DNA of 58,176 bases from Eggerthellales bacterium (GCA_029219345.1 JAQXTF010000017.1:1-58176); one strand, 5' to 3'. Shown: positions 33,596 through 43,245, counted from the first letter of the stretch. Notes: generated from the sequence alone by a model not told the origin. Made by a program: numbers and translations.

Positions 33596-34969
33596 CTACT
33601 TTGAAGAAGTTGTGCGTAAGTATTCACGAAGGGACGTATCCAAGGCGGCGGCTTTGCTTGCTGCATCGCCGTATTCGGCGGCAAATGCATCCACGCGCGC
33701 GAAGTATGCATCGGTGGCCAACGTAGAGATGTCGTCGACAAAGCTGCTGGCCAGCTGGGTGGCACGAGCATCGTATTCGTTGTAGCGAGCCGTTTCAGCC
33801 GTTGCGGTGGGAATGTCCTCTGCGGTGATGGCTTCGCACGACGAAATCAAAGCACGCAGGGCCTCTTGACGCAGCTGCAAATAAGCCTTATACGAGGAAA
33901 GATCCAGGTCATCATAGGTATTTTCAAGCGACGAGAACTTCTTCTCAAGGCCTTGCAGCGTAGTGACTGCCTCGGCGGCCTGGGTTGCCGTCTTATCCAC
34001 CGTTGCAGCATCCAAGGGCTGCAAACCCGCAACAATAACGCGCACCTGAGTGTCAGCCTGCAACAGATTGTTCCACGCCTCTTTCAAATCTTGCGCCTTC
34101 TGGTGCACCTCCAAAGTGTCTTCAATGAACGCGGTGCCCTTTGCCAACATGGTGCGGCGCAGCGCAATGGTATCCAGGGCGTCTTCGGCGGCCTTCAGGT
34201 CTTTCTGATCAGACATAGCCGTCTGAGCGTGCAACGCCAAGGCCTGAGCCTTATCAAGCTGGCCGGGAACATTGCGCAGCTTGTCCTGCACGGCTTCCAT
34301 TGCCTCAATAGATTCGTCGCTGAGCAGATTTTCGAAGGAGCGGTCCATCTCTGAAAGCACTTCGTCGGCCTCAACCACATCTGAAAGGGATGACGCCAAA
34401 ATTTGCTGATACGACTGATTGGTCAGATAGTCTTCGTAATAGCCGCGGGCCACGCTGTAAGCACTATAAGCGCAGAAAGCAACCAGGGCGCACGCCACTG
34501 CAACAATACCCACGCGGCGGGTATTGCGCATCACGGCGCTCTTTTGCTCAGGGGACATCTCGCGGGCAGGGGCCGATTCTTTGATGGAGCCAGAGAGGAT
34601 TGCCTTCTTGCTTGGTTTAGCGGTAGACCCCGAAACGCCCTCAGAGAAGCCGCTTTGGCGCGTACCGCCGGAAATGGCGTTGCTGCCCAACGTGGTGGTT
34701 CCCATGGGGTCGTGCTCAACGGCACTCGCGGCGAAATCGCCATTGGAAAGGGGCAAACCCTCTTCACGCTTGGGAGCGCCCTTCACCTTCTTGGTGCCAG
34801 GCAGCGAGAAAAGCGCCACCTTTCCCAAGGGATTAGCAGCTTTGGCGTGCTTTGGGTTGGCGCTCTCTTGCTTCTTTGCGTCAAGAACGCTGAAGGAAAT
34901 CTCGTTGGAGGTACCAACGGTGTGATTTTTCACATGCAAGCTGTGCATGCCGTTTTTCTTTGCCGCCAT
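33596..34969 (-). CDS. single-span membrane protein with long extracytoplasmic coiled-coil region
   Basis: 457 residues, not recognised. A hydrophilic, Ser/Lys/Gly-rich N-terminal 145 residues is followed by one membrane helix (about 153-172, VGIVAVACALVAFCAYSAYS) and about 285 residues of heptad-like, Ala/Leu/Glu/Asp-rich helix (SDVVEADEVLSEMDRSFENLL and onward). Topology is predicted as inside-N. The start ATG is 3 nt past the helicase stop (AGGAGTAGGCCATG), so its ribosome site lies in the end of that gene and translation is coupled. The M28-like gene follows 80 nt downstream. Confidence 0.72.
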   Translation of the reverse strand: MAAKKNGMHSLHVKNHTVGTSNEISFSVLDAKKQESANPKHAKAANPLGKVALFSLPGTKKVKGAPKREEGLPLSNGDFAASAVEHDPMGTTTLGSNAISGGTRQSGFSEGVSGSTAKPSKKAILSGSIKESAPAREMSPEQKSAVMRNTRRVGIVAVACALVAFCAYSAYSVARGYYEDYLTNQSYQQILASSLSDVVEADEVLSEMDRSFENLLSDESIEAMEAVQDKLRNVPGQLDKAQALALHAQTAMSDQKDLKAAEDALDTIALRRTMLAKGTAFIEDTLEVHQKAQDLKEAWNNLLQADTQVRVIVAGLQPLDAATVDKTATQAAEAVTTLQGLEKKFSSLENTYDDLDLSSYKAYLQLRQEALRALISSCEAITAEDIPTATAETARYNEYDARATQLASSFVDDISTLATDAYFARVDAFAAEYGDAASKAAALDTSLREYLRTTSSK

Positions 34970-34972
34970 GGC

Positions 34973-37945
34973 CTACTCCTGATTCCTTCGAATGTCAGCC
35001 ACAATATCTGCGCAGGTCATCACCTTGATGGTGGTGCTAGGCATTGACTTCAGGAAGGTCTTACCATAGCTCTTAGAAATCAGGCGATGGTCTGCCAGAA
35101 TAAGAATTCCCTGGTCAGAGTGGGTTCGAATAAGCCTGCCTGCAGCCTGCTTCATCTCAATAACAGCAGCAGGAAGCACGTAATGGCGCCAGGCATCTGC
35201 GTCGCGAGCGGCGCGTTCGCACGACAACGGGTCGGTGGGCTTGGAAAACGGCAGCTTGGGAACAATCACGCCACGCAAGGTTGAACCGGGGGCATCGAAG
35301 CCTTCCCAGAAACTCTTCAGGGCAAACAGCGAAAGCTGCTTGTTGGTAAGGAATTCATCGCGCAGGCCCTTCACCGAAACGCCCCACTTTTGACAAACAA
35401 GACGCAAATCAGCAGCCTTGAGCTGGGGATTCACCGCGTCATAGCACGATTCCATCTCGCGGCGGTTGGTAAACAGCGTAAGCATGGAGCCGTTTTGCGC
35501 CAAATGGGCCTGCACCAGCAGGTTTTGCAAGTGGTGCAAATAGCTGGGCATGTTGGGCTCAGGAATATCGCTGGGCACGTAGATGGTCATGTTCTTGTCA
35601 AAATCGAAGCTTGAATTGAGCTTCAAGGTCTTGGCCTGGGAAAACTCGCTTTTGTTCAGGCCCAAAGCATTTTGGAAAGAGTCAAAGCTCTCCCCCACCG
35701 CCAGGGTTGCCGAAGCATAAATCACCGAGTGTGTGCGCTGGTACAGGCTGTCTTCCAGCATGGCGCCCATGAACATAGGCAGCGCTTCCAGACGGTCAAC
35801 GTAGCGATCTTTCTTGTGGGAAAGGGTGGCGGAATAAGCGAAAAGCTCTGAGGGTTGCTCGAAAATGGTGCCTATCACATCTACCACTTCTCGCAGCGAC
35901 ATGGCAACAACGGCCACCTCGCGCTGCAGTTCTGCGGCACCGGCATCTTCTTCCAGCAGCGCAACCAGCTCCTGACATGCGGAAATAAGCTTCTCTGAGG
36001 TGTCGCGAACAACAACGGCCTTTTCCTTCAAACCCTCAAAGCGCGAGCCGGTACGAATTTCGTCATTGAGCCAAAGGTCAACGAATTCGTAGCTCTTATT
36101 GCGGTTGACATCGTAGAACAGCAGGTCTTTCACCTGGGGCACGAAATCATCAACAGCCTGGGCAAAAGCCTGGCCTGCTGTCATGGCCTTGCCCGTCATT
36201 GCGTACATGAGGTCTTCGCCGCTATCGTCAAAAACGGCAGCTACGCGACGCTGCACGCGAGAAAACACATTCCTGCCTTCGCCGGCGGAAACCTTATGGG
36301 CAATGTTCAGCAGCTCTTCAGACGACAGCTTCTGGGAGAAAGCGTTGCGCGCTTCCTGCTCGGCGCCATGGGCTTCATCAATCACCCAGTGGCGAATAGG
36401 CGGCAGCAGACCGCCATCGGCAGCCAAATCGCAGAAAAGCAAGCTGTGATTGGTGACCACAATATCGGCGCCTTCGGCAAAGCGGCGGGAGCCGTGCACA
36501 AAGCACGTGCTGCCATAGAAGGGGCACTTACGGCGCAAGCATTCCTGGCTGTTGCAGGTAATGGACCAGCGCGGAAGAACGCGGTAGTCAATTTTCAGCG
36601 TGTCAATGTCATCGAATTCGCTTTGCTCAATGTAAGAAAGCAAGCCCGCCAAAGCAGCGGCGCAGGTCACTTCCCTATCACCAATCATGCGCTTGAAATC
36701 GCCCTCGGCCACCAGGCGTTCAATCTTGCGCAGGCAGGGATAATGGGTGTAGCCCTTCAAGGCCGCATAGGTCAAACCACCCAGTGCTTTTTCCAGCGCC
36801 GGCAGCTCGTGATACATGAGCTGATCCAGCAGAGCATTGGTTTTTGTAGCCACACCCACCGTGATTTTGTTCTTTTTCGCCATCAGCGCAGAGGGAAGTA
36901 GATATGCCATAGACTTGCCAACGCCCGTTCCTGCTTCAACCACCAGGTTCTCAGACTGAGCATAGGCATTACCCACGGCGCAGGCCATCTGAACCTGCTC
37001 TTCGCGGCGCTCAAACTGCTGGTACAAGCCTCCCACCAGTCCGTCTTCTTCAAAGGCGGCGGCAATTTCTTCTTGCGTGGGGGCCTTCAAGCCCAGCAGC
37101 GGGTCGGCAGCCAGTTCATCGGCATCATGCTTCGGCTGCAACTTCAAATCGCTCAAAGCCTGCTTGCGCAAACCACGCAGCGACAAATAGGGCACGCTTT
37201 CGCCCTTTTGGGCCACAGCTGCCTCGTTTTGTTCGTTGATATAGGCAAAAACCACCTGGGTGGACCACTCCTCCGGCGTGGCGAATTCCGCAATGGCCTT
37301 CACCAATTCGGCGGGCATTGCGGCAACGGCGCACAGCAAGATGGGCAAAATGGCGCAGGTGGCTTCCACGTCGGCATCGGCGCGGTGAGTGGAAAGGGGC
37401 GCATCGAAAGCACGCACCAAATCCAGCAGGCGATGCGACTTCAAGCGGGGCAGCGCAATGCGCGCCAGATCAAGGGAGTCAATCCAAGTGTTCTCAAGCA
37501 GCGGATAACCACCGGGATGCTTCGTGCAAAACGTACGGTCAAAATCTGCATTGTGAGCCACACACACCGCATCACCCACAAATTCCGCCAGCTGAGCCAG
37601 GGCTTCATTGGGCGTAGGGGCGTTAGCCACATCCTCTTGGGTGATATGGGTCAGATGCACAATTTCTTCGGGAATTTCCTTGCCAGGGTTCACGAAAGTG
37701 TTGAACCAGGCCACAATCTTTCCACCCTCCATGCGGGCAGCAGCAATCTGGGTCAGATCATCGTGGTTGTATGAAAGGCCGGTGGTCTCGGTGTCAATAA
37801 CCACCACATTGTTGCTAAATACACCAAAATCAGCCGCTTCAGCAGCCTTTTTCAGTTCTCCATAGCGCCGACAAACCCTTTCGGGTGTTCCGTCGCTGAT
37901 AAATTGTTGCAGGGAAGGCGTAATTCCCGTACTGTATCTTTCCAT
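34973..37945 (-). CDS. dinG: DnaQ-type exonuclease fused to DinG-family helicase
   Basis: A DNA repair or replication-restart helicase, about 990 residues. The N-terminal DEDD exonuclease domain (about 46-215) has VIDTETTG, CVAHNADFD and HRADADVEAT. The helicase part has Walker A VEAGTGVGKS, a cysteine set CLRRKCPFYGSTC likely to hold a 4Fe-4S cluster, VIDEAHGAE (DEAH box), and the C-terminal AAGRLIRTHSDQG motif. It resembles Gram-positive DinG/YpvA. The start is uncertain: ATG 37945 (used), ATG 37963 and one at 38002 all lack a strong ribosome site; leaderless translation is possible. Divergent from the unknown gene at 38019. Confidence 0.9.
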   Translation of the reverse strand: MERYSTGITPSLQQFISDGTPERVCRRYGELKKAAEAADFGVFSNNVVVIDTETTGLSYNHDDLTQIAAARMEGGKIVAWFNTFVNPGKEIPEEIVHLTHITQEDVANAPTPNEALAQLAEFVGDAVCVAHNADFDRTFCTKHPGGYPLLENTWIDSLDLARIALPRLKSHRLLDLVRAFDAPLSTHRADADVEATCAILPILLCAVAAMPAELVKAIAEFATPEEWSTQVVFAYINEQNEAAVAQKGESVPYLSLRGLRKQALSDLKLQPKHDADELAADPLLGLKAPTQEEIAAAFEEDGLVGGLYQQFERREEQVQMACAVGNAYAQSENLVVEAGTGVGKSMAYLLPSALMAKKNKITVGVATKTNALLDQLMYHELPALEKALGGLTYAALKGYTHYPCLRKIERLVAEGDFKRMIGDREVTCAAALAGLLSYIEQSEFDDIDTLKIDYRVLPRWSITCNSQECLRRKCPFYGSTCFVHGSRRFAEGADIVVTNHSLLFCDLAADGGLLPPIRHWVIDEAHGAEQEARNAFSQKLSSEELLNIAHKVSAGEGRNVFSRVQRRVAAVFDDSGEDLMYAMTGKAMTAGQAFAQAVDDFVPQVKDLLFYDVNRNKSYEFVDLWLNDEIRTGSRFEGLKEKAVVVRDTSEKLISACQELVALLEEDAGAAELQREVAVVAMSLREVVDVIGTIFEQPSELFAYSATLSHKKDRYVDRLEALPMFMGAMLEDSLYQRTHSVIYASATLAVGESFDSFQNALGLNKSEFSQAKTLKLNSSFDFDKNMTIYVPSDIPEPNMPSYLHHLQNLLVQAHLAQNGSMLTLFTNRREMESCYDAVNPQLKAADLRLVCQKWGVSVKGLRDEFLTNKQLSLFALKSFWEGFDAPGSTLRGVIVPKLPFSKPTDPLSCERAARDADAWRHYVLPAAVIEMKQAAGRLIRTHSDQGILILADHRLISKSYGKTFLKSMPSTTIKVMTCADIVADIRRNQE

Positions 37946-38018
37946 AACGTAAAAGCGTACCATCTCTGAAGGGTTCGCACAAACACAAACTAAGAAAACC
38001 ATTTATCAGGAGTTTTTG

Positions 38019-38666
38019 ATGCTTAACGATTATTGTTTCAGCACCTATGCCCGCTACACCACCCTCTCGCGCAGCGATGGCGCTGTTTTGATGGGCGCTG
38101 ACAATCTTGTGGGCGACATTTACACCATTGAGCCGGAATTGCAGGAAGACCGTTCCTATCGCCTGTGGCTGGTGAATCGCTTTGGGGCCAAAGTAGCCAT
38201 CTTGGACCAAAGCCATGAGCATCGCGTTCAAACGCTGCTGGCACGCGGCTGGACCTTGCGCGCCCTGCTCTCTTTTGTTGCCTTGAGCGACGGCGATGAG
38301 GGCACCTATTGGGGGGAGGTTATTTTACTGGGCAACGACCCCCATTATGATGAGGCTTTCAAGACCTTTGCACTGAATTTGCGCGAGCTTTTGTCGGAGG
38401 GCGTACGTCCCCAGGTTGAATTTACCGAACAAGCTGCACGCCAGATTATCAACTCAAATGGCAGCTGGATGCCCACCGACCGCATAAGCGCTCCCAAGCT
38501 CGGAAAGGGATCGGCGCTGGTGAAGAGCCGCCGCAGCGCTTCCGAGAAGCTGGTGGAAGCAGGACGCAGCGGAAAAGGTGGCTGCTGGGCTATTACCATC
38601 GCCCTGTGGATTGCTATTGGCGCCCTGGTCCTTGCCGGTGTTGCAAAGCTTTTGGGTCTTTTCTAA
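38019..38666 (+). CDS. unknown protein with C-terminal membrane anchor
   Basis: 215 residues, not recognised. A soluble domain (about 1-150; WLVNRFGAKVAILD, QTLLARGWTLRALLSFVAL, YWGEVILLGND) is followed by a basic linker with RRSASEKLVEAGRSGKGG and a C-terminal helix (about 190-213), so it is probably tail-anchored facing the cytosol. ATG 38019 follows AGGAG with 6-nt spacing; a TTG one codon earlier is ignored. Divergent from dinG and followed by a strong terminator. Function unknown. Confidence 0.72.
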   Translation: MLNDYCFSTYARYTTLSRSDGAVLMGADNLVGDIYTIEPELQEDRSYRLWLVNRFGAKVAILDQSHEHRVQTLLARGWTLRALLSFVALSDGDEGTYWGEVILLGNDPHYDEAFKTFALNLRELLSEGVRPQVEFTEQAARQIINSNGSWMPTDRISAPKLGKGSALVKSRRSASEKLVEAGRSGKGGCWAITIALWIAIGALVLAGVAKLLGLF

Positions 38667-38694
38667 ACCACTTCGCAAATACAGGTTGAAAACT

Positions 38695-38725
38695 AATGAG
38701 GCAGGGTCCAAAACCCTGCCTCATT
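38695..38725. terminator. bidirectional intrinsic terminator
   Basis: A perfect 13-bp stem (38695-38707 with 38713-38725), loop CCAAA, and a T-run on the plus strand. It separates two convergent genes. Confidence 0.88.
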
Positions 38726-38732
38726 TTTTCTA

Positions 38733-39686
38733 CTACTTTTGATGCTTTTCAAAGGCCAAATCAATCAATCGCTTGGCCAACTCTGCGAAAGTGTAGCCTT
38801 TTGCTCGTGCCGCATCGGGCAACAGCGATGTTTTGGTCATGCCTGGAATGGTATTAGTTTCCAAAATCCAGGCGTTACCCTGACTGTCAACAATGAAGTC
38901 GGAGCGTGAAACACCCGAACAGCCTAAAGCCTTATGGGCACGCACCGCTAGATCTTGCAGGCGAGCCGTCAATTCCTCAGAAATAGGCGCAGGGCACAGG
39001 TGCTTTGATCCGCCGGGCGCATACTTTGCCTCGTAGTCATAGTAGTCAGAAGCAGGGACAATCTGAATAACCGGCAGCGACTCAATTTCTTTATTTCCCA
39101 CAACAGCAACGGTATATTCATCGCCTGCGACGTATTGCTCAATCAGCACTTCCCCATCAAGGTCCAAAGCACTTTTTACCGCTTCCTCCAGAGAAGCTCG
39201 ATCTTCTATCATGTAGATGCCATTGGAGCTGCCTTCAAAGCAAGCTTTAACCACACAATGCATACCCACGCGCTGGATAATTTCATCAAAATCAACTTCG
39301 GTAAGGTCGGTATAAGCAGCCGAAGCCGGCGTAGGAATACCTGCAGAAACGTATACCATCTTGGCTTTTGCCTTATTGATGGCCAAGGAACTAGCAGCAA
39401 CATCGGAGCCAATATAGGGAATGCCCAGAATTTCCAGCATGCCCTGAATGGTGCCATCTTCACCACCTGCACCGTGCAGTGCCAGGAAGGCGATATCAAA
39501 ATGCTCGCGCAGCAAAACCATCAAGTCACTCTTGTTGGCGGTATCAAGCATGGTCACATCAAAACCTGCTTCCAGCAGTGCTTCTTGCGCGCCCTTACCC
39601 GAATTCAACGACACTTCACGCTCGCCACTGGTACCACCGCACAGCAGAGCGACCTTGCACTGTGACGGGTCAGTATATGCAGACAT
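38733..39686 (-). CDS. ddl: D-alanine--D-alanine ligase
   Basis: Makes the D-Ala-D-Ala dipeptide for peptidoglycan precursors. The 317-residue ATP-grasp enzyme has the N-terminal GGTSGEREVSLNSG (ligase signature and catalytic Ser/Glu), LALHGAGGEDGTIQGMLE, KACFEGSSNGIYMIED (ATP lid), VSRSDFIVD and LETNTIPGMT (metal and substrate loop). The start at 39686 is chosen for its AAGGAGC 5 nt upstream and its position just ahead of the fold; the frame is open for 36 bases more. A standard Ser-type enzyme, with no sign of the D-Ala-D-Lac signature, although specificity cannot be fully read. Confidence 0.94.
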   Translation of the reverse strand: MSAYTDPSQCKVALLCGGTSGEREVSLNSGKGAQEALLEAGFDVTMLDTANKSDLMVLLREHFDIAFLALHGAGGEDGTIQGMLEILGIPYIGSDVAASSLAINKAKAKMVYVSAGIPTPASAAYTDLTEVDFDEIIQRVGMHCVVKACFEGSSNGIYMIEDRASLEEAVKSALDLDGEVLIEQYVAGDEYTVAVVGNKEIESLPVIQIVPASDYYDYEAKYAPGGSKHLCPAPISEELTARLQDLAVRAHKALGCSGVSRSDFIVDSQGNAWILETNTIPGMTKTSLLPDAARAKGYTFAELAKRLIDLAFEKHQK

Positions 39687-39741
39687 GAAAGCTCCTTCAA
39701 TCATTAGCAAAACAGTTCTCAAAGTATAGCAAAGTCTCCCC

Positions 39742-39747
39742 TATAAT
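39742..39747 (+). promoter_or_regulatory. -10 element of rlmN, likely leaderless
   Basis: A perfect TATAAT ends 7 nt before the ATG at 39755, so transcription would begin at or next to the start codon. No convincing -35 box and no ribosome site are seen. Leaderless mRNAs are common in Actinomycetota. Confidence 0.65.
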
Positions 39748-39754
39748 ACGGTCT

Positions 39755-40792
39755 ATGAAAACGAGCCTTAACACCCTTTCACGAAATCAGCTTCTTTTTC
39801 TGGTAAAAGAGGCCGGTCAACCTGCATTTCGTGGCAAGCAGCTATACGAATGGGTTTTTGTGCGTCAAGTTGATTCCATTGATGAAATGACCAACTTACC
39901 CAAGGCTTTTCGCCAAGCTCTTGAAGAGAACTATTGCATTGCCAAGCCTTCCATTTACCATCGCGCGGTTTCTAAAGATGGCACCCGCAAATACATCTTC
40001 CAATTACAGGATGGCGCCCTTATTGAATCGGTGGGTATACCCTCTGGAAAGAAAAATGAGCGCCTTACCGTATGTTTTTCCACTCAGGTTGGCTGCGCCA
40101 TGCAGTGCCAATTCTGTGCAACAGCCAAAGAAGGTCTCACCCGTAATTTGACCATTGGCGAAATTGTATGTCAGGTTCTTTTGGTTCAGGAAGATTTTGG
40201 CCAACGCGTAACCAACATTGTAGGCATGGGACAAGGCGAGCCCTTCGCGAACTATGACAACGTGCTGGAGGCCATTCGCATTTTGAATGACCCTAAAGGC
40301 ATTGCTATTGGAGCGCGCCACATCACCCTTTCAACTTGCGGCATTTTGCAGGGCATTCAGCGCTTTGGAACCGAGCCTGAGCAGTTTACCTTGGCTATTT
40401 CTTTACATACAGCTATTCAAAGCAAGCGCGATAAGCTTATGCCGCGCGTTTCTGGGATGCCTCTTCCGGCGCTGAAAAAGACTTTACAAGAATATACACT
40501 CGCCACAAATCGCCGCGTAACCTTGGAATATCTGCTCATTAAGGGCGTCAATGATGGCGAAGAAGATCTGAAGGCGTTAGTTGATTTTTGCTCAGGGTTG
40601 CTCTGTCACGTGAACCTTCTTCCCCTTAATGACATCTCTGATTCCCCTTGGAAGCCTTCTGGCCAAGCGGTGGCAAACCATTGGATTTCAACCTTGATGA
40701 ACAATGACACCGAAGCCAGCATGAGACAATCGCGCGGTTCTGATATTGACGCCGCTTGTGGTCAGTTAAAGAATTCCATTCAAAAGAAGTGA
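39755..40792 (+). CDS. rlmN: 23S rRNA (A2503-C2)/tRNA (A37-C2) methyltransferase, radical SAM
   Basis: Methylates adenosine 2503 of 23S rRNA and A37 of some tRNAs at C2, tuning decoding fidelity. 345 residues. The radical-SAM cluster motif CAMQCQFC lies at 114-121, the SAM-binding GGE-like VGMGQGEPFAN at about 155-165, and the catalytic C-terminal cysteine in RGSDIDAACGQL (C about 334) is present, along with the methyl-carrying Cys in the radical-SAM region. The ATG sits 7 nt after a TATAAT with no leader. A near-perfect terminator follows. Distinction from Cfr is supported by context and by the RlmN-type end. Confidence 0.93.
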   Translation: MKTSLNTLSRNQLLFLVKEAGQPAFRGKQLYEWVFVRQVDSIDEMTNLPKAFRQALEENYCIAKPSIYHRAVSKDGTRKYIFQLQDGALIESVGIPSGKKNERLTVCFSTQVGCAMQCQFCATAKEGLTRNLTIGEIVCQVLLVQEDFGQRVTNIVGMGQGEPFANYDNVLEAIRILNDPKGIAIGARHITLSTCGILQGIQRFGTEPEQFTLAISLHTAIQSKRDKLMPRVSGMPLPALKKTLQEYTLATNRRVTLEYLLIKGVNDGEEDLKALVDFCSGLLCHVNLLPLNDISDSPWKPSGQAVANHWISTLMNNDTEASMRQSRGSDIDAACGQLKNSIQKK

Positions 40793-40807
40793 ATTTTCAC
40801 TGGGTAT

Positions 40808-40841
40808 AAAAGAAAGGCGCCTCGTAAGGCGCCTTTCTTTT
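40808..40841. terminator. bidirectional terminator between rlmN and parB
   Basis: A perfect 15-bp stem (40808-40822 with 40827-40841), loop CGTA, with A/T runs on both sides. Confidence 0.88.
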
Positions 40842-40846
40842 TACAA

Positions 40847-40862
40847 TGTTTCACGTGAAACA
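40847..40862. promoter_or_regulatory. parS site
   Basis: A perfect 16-bp TGTTTCACGTGAAACA, the ParB binding consensus, 13 nt before the parB stop. Confidence 0.95.
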
Positions 40863-40874
40863 CGTCAGCTGTTT

Positions 40875-42002
40875 TTATTCCTGTTCATCACTTTCGGAAG
40901 CGGCCTCGGCAGGCTGTACTGCAGCCGGCTTTCCCTGCGCAAACATTGCAGCAAACAGACGCTGCAAATCTTCTTCGTCCTTGAATTCAATCTCAATACG
41001 ATTACGGCCCTGAGAAGATTTAATCTTTACGCCCGTTTCCAAGCGATCACGCAGGGTACGAGCAACTTTCTTGTAGCTCTTGGGCATAGGTTCACGAGAA
41101 GACTCCTTCTTCGGCTGAGCATTCATAGTAAGCAAGCGTGCAAAGGATTCTGCCTCGCGCACCGACATCTTGGAATCAATCAGCTTTTGAGTCAGCTTTG
41201 CGCGACCTTCAGCGGTGGGTATAGACAAAATTGCACGAGCATGACCAGCAGTGATCTTTTCCTCGTACAGGAGCTTCTGAGCGTCTTCAGGAAGATCCAA
41301 CAGGCGCAATGCATTGGCAATAGTAGAACGGCCCTTAGAAACCATTTGAGCTACCTCAGACTGGGTCAAATTCTTCTTTTCCATAAGCCGCTTGTAGCCA
41401 TATGCCTCTTCAATGGGATTCAAATCAGAGCGCTGAATATTTTCAATAAGGGCAAGCTCCAGCGTCTCTTCATCATCCACTATTTTGACACGCACCGGCA
41501 CTTTTTCTAAGCCAGCCAGTTTAGAAGCGCGATAACGACGCTCACCAGCGATAATTTCATATTTACCGCCCTTGGGACGCACCAGAATGGGCTGCAGCAG
41601 GCCATCTTTCTTAATGGAAGCAGAAAGCTCTTCCAGTTCTTCTTTTTTGAAGTTGATACGAGGCTGATCAAGATTCGGCTCAATCATTTCCAGGGGAAGT
41701 TCCTCGGGAACCTTCTCTTCCTGAGGCTCTTCTACAACAGGAACAACTTCAACCGGCTTCTCCTCAACCACAACAGGAGCAGGTGTCTCAACACGGGGAG
41801 TGTCTTCAATAATTTCTCCCGTAGCTGCATTAATGTGTCCCATATTGATGCGTTCACGTACCGGAGTAGCAGGGGCAGGAGAAGCATAAGAAGATTGGTA
41901 CGTAGGAGCAACCTGATGTTGTACAGCAGGTTGCGGGGCAGATTCCTCATAGGAGCCACCCAATAGAGACCCAAGGCCTCTACCCAGTGCGTTCTTAGCC
42001 AC
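40875..42002 (-). CDS. parB: chromosome partitioning protein ParB
   Basis: A CTP-dependent sliding clamp that loads at parS and spreads. 375 residues from GTG 42002, which overlaps the end of parA by 8 nt; an upstream in-frame TTG (42008) is an alternative. The N-terminal segment with ALGRGLGSLLGG contacts ParA, then a long low-complexity, Glu/Val/Pro-rich region (about 20-105) separates it from the CTPase domain (IRPNLDQPR-like IEPNLDQPRINF, GERRYRAS, ENIQRSDLNPIEEA). The HTH segment is LTQSEVAQMVSKGRSTIANALRLL; the C-terminal dimerisation part ends with an acidic tail. Operon with parA. Confidence 0.94.
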   Translation of the reverse strand: MAKNALGRGLGSLLGGSYEESAPQPAVQHQVAPTYQSSYASPAPATPVRERINMGHINAATGEIIEDTPRVETPAPVVVEEKPVEVVPVVEEPQEEKVPEELPLEMIEPNLDQPRINFKKEELEELSASIKKDGLLQPILVRPKGGKYEIIAGERRYRASKLAGLEKVPVRVKIVDDEETLELALIENIQRSDLNPIEEAYGYKRLMEKKNLTQSEVAQMVSKGRSTIANALRLLDLPEDAQKLLYEEKITAGHARAILSIPTAEGRAKLTQKLIDSKMSVREAESFARLLTMNAQPKKESSREPMPKSYKKVARTLRDRLETGVKIKSSQGRNRIEIEFKDEEDLQRLFAAMFAQGKPAAVQPAEAASESDEQE

Positions 42003-43026
42003 GAGCAATCACTTCTTTCGCAAGAGCGGCGTAAGACTGAGCGCCTTTACCGCTAGGATCGTACTGATTAATGGGAAGGCCAAAACTAGGCGCTTCAGAA
42101 AGCTTGACCGTACGAGGAATCATGACATTGAAAACAATGCGACCAAAGTAGTTGCGAACCTCTTCAGCCACCTGCTTAGCCAGGGTAGTGCGGCCATCAT
42201 ACATGGTCAAAAGAACACCATAAATATCCAAAGTGGGGTTCAAACGATTCTTGACACGTTTCATTGAATCAAGAAGTTTTGTCACACCTTCCAGTGCGTA
42301 GAACTCACACTGAATAGGAATAAGCAGCTTATCAGCGGCTACAAGGGCGTTTACAGTCAGCAAACCAAGGGAAGGAGGACAATCAATAAAGATGTAGTCA
42401 TAACGGCCCCTGAGGCGTCCTAGAGCATCTTTCAGGCGGTTTTCACGGGCCATTTCCGAAACCAATTCAACTTCAGCACCTGCCAAGTTGATAGTTGCAG
42501 GAAGCACGTCCAAACCAGCACATATATCAGGAATGATGGCCTGTTCCACCGGTACATCGTTGATCAAAACATCGTAGACGCAGTTTTTAACCAAATTCTT
42601 CTCAATACCAAGGCCACTGGAAGCATTGCCCTGAGGATCAAGGTCGACCAGCAAAACTTGCCTACCCAATTCACCAATGCAAGCAGAAAGATTGATAGCG
42701 GTGGTAGATTTGCCAACACCGCCCTTTTGGTTGATGATAGCGATAATCTTAGTCTGTCCAACTACATGAGTGACAGGAGCTTTTTCTGCATATGATTTCA
42801 GTTCGCGATGAACAACTTCAGGTTCAGCAGGTTTCTGGGCCCGGGGAGCACGCTCAATCACCTCTGGCTGATACTGCACAGGTTCAGCAACCTGATGTAC
42901 CGACTCCTCAACTACTGGAGCAACCTCTTGTACTACAGTCTCCACTTGCTTCGGTGTTTCTTCTTGATGCTTTTTGATAGTCCCTGCTGCGTTTTTATCT
43001 CTTCTTAGACCATCGAAAAATCCCAC
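41995..43026 (-). CDS. parA: chromosome partitioning ATPase ParA (Soj)
   Basis: A DNA-binding Walker ATPase that moves ParB-parS complexes. 343 residues from GTG 43026, chosen over an upstream ATG because AAAGGAGG lies 6 nt before it. An 85-residue acidic and Val/Glu/Gln-rich extension precedes the ATPase, which has the deviant Walker A KGGVGKSTT (conserved first Lys), DLDPQGNASSGLG, Walker B FIDCPPSLG and PIQCEFYALEG. Most Soj proteins lack so long a front extension. parB follows with overlapping stop/start codons. Confidence 0.93.
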   Translation of the reverse strand: MGFFDGLRRDKNAAGTIKKHQEETPKQVETVVQEVAPVVEESVHQVAEPVQYQPEVIERAPRAQKPAEPEVVHRELKSYAEKAPVTHVVGQTKIIAIINQKGGVGKSTTAINLSACIGELGRQVLLVDLDPQGNASSGLGIEKNLVKNCVYDVLINDVPVEQAIIPDICAGLDVLPATINLAGAEVELVSEMARENRLKDALGRLRGRYDYIFIDCPPSLGLLTVNALVAADKLLIPIQCEFYALEGVTKLLDSMKRVKNRLNPTLDIYGVLLTMYDGRTTLAKQVAEEVRNYFGRIVFNVMIPRTVKLSEAPSFGLPINQYDPSGKGAQSYAALAKEVIARG

Positions 43027-43115
43027 ATGGGCCTCCTTTCGTTGGGTTGACGGGTACAAAAATCCCGTAACAACTTAATTTGGCAGTATAAATTGTATAA
43101 AGTTCCGCTTCAATA

Positions 43116-43131
43116 CGTTTCACGTGAAACA
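43116..43131. promoter_or_regulatory. parS-like site, 15 of 16 match
   Basis: CGTTTCACGTGAAACA, one mismatch to the consensus at the first base. It lies 90 nt upstream of parA. Confidence 0.85.
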
Positions 43132-43160
43132 TAAAGAGAAGTAGATAAACGTCAGTTTTT

Positions 43161-43176
43161 TGTTTCACGTGAAACA
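43161..43176. promoter_or_regulatory. parS site
   Basis: A perfect TGTTTCACGTGAAACA upstream of parA, 29 bp beyond the previous site. Confidence 0.95.
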
Positions 43177-43245
43177 TAACTAAACGCTTGAAAAACATAA
43201 AAATGACCTGGGAAAACTCCTTGAGAGCCATTCTAAGGCCCTATT

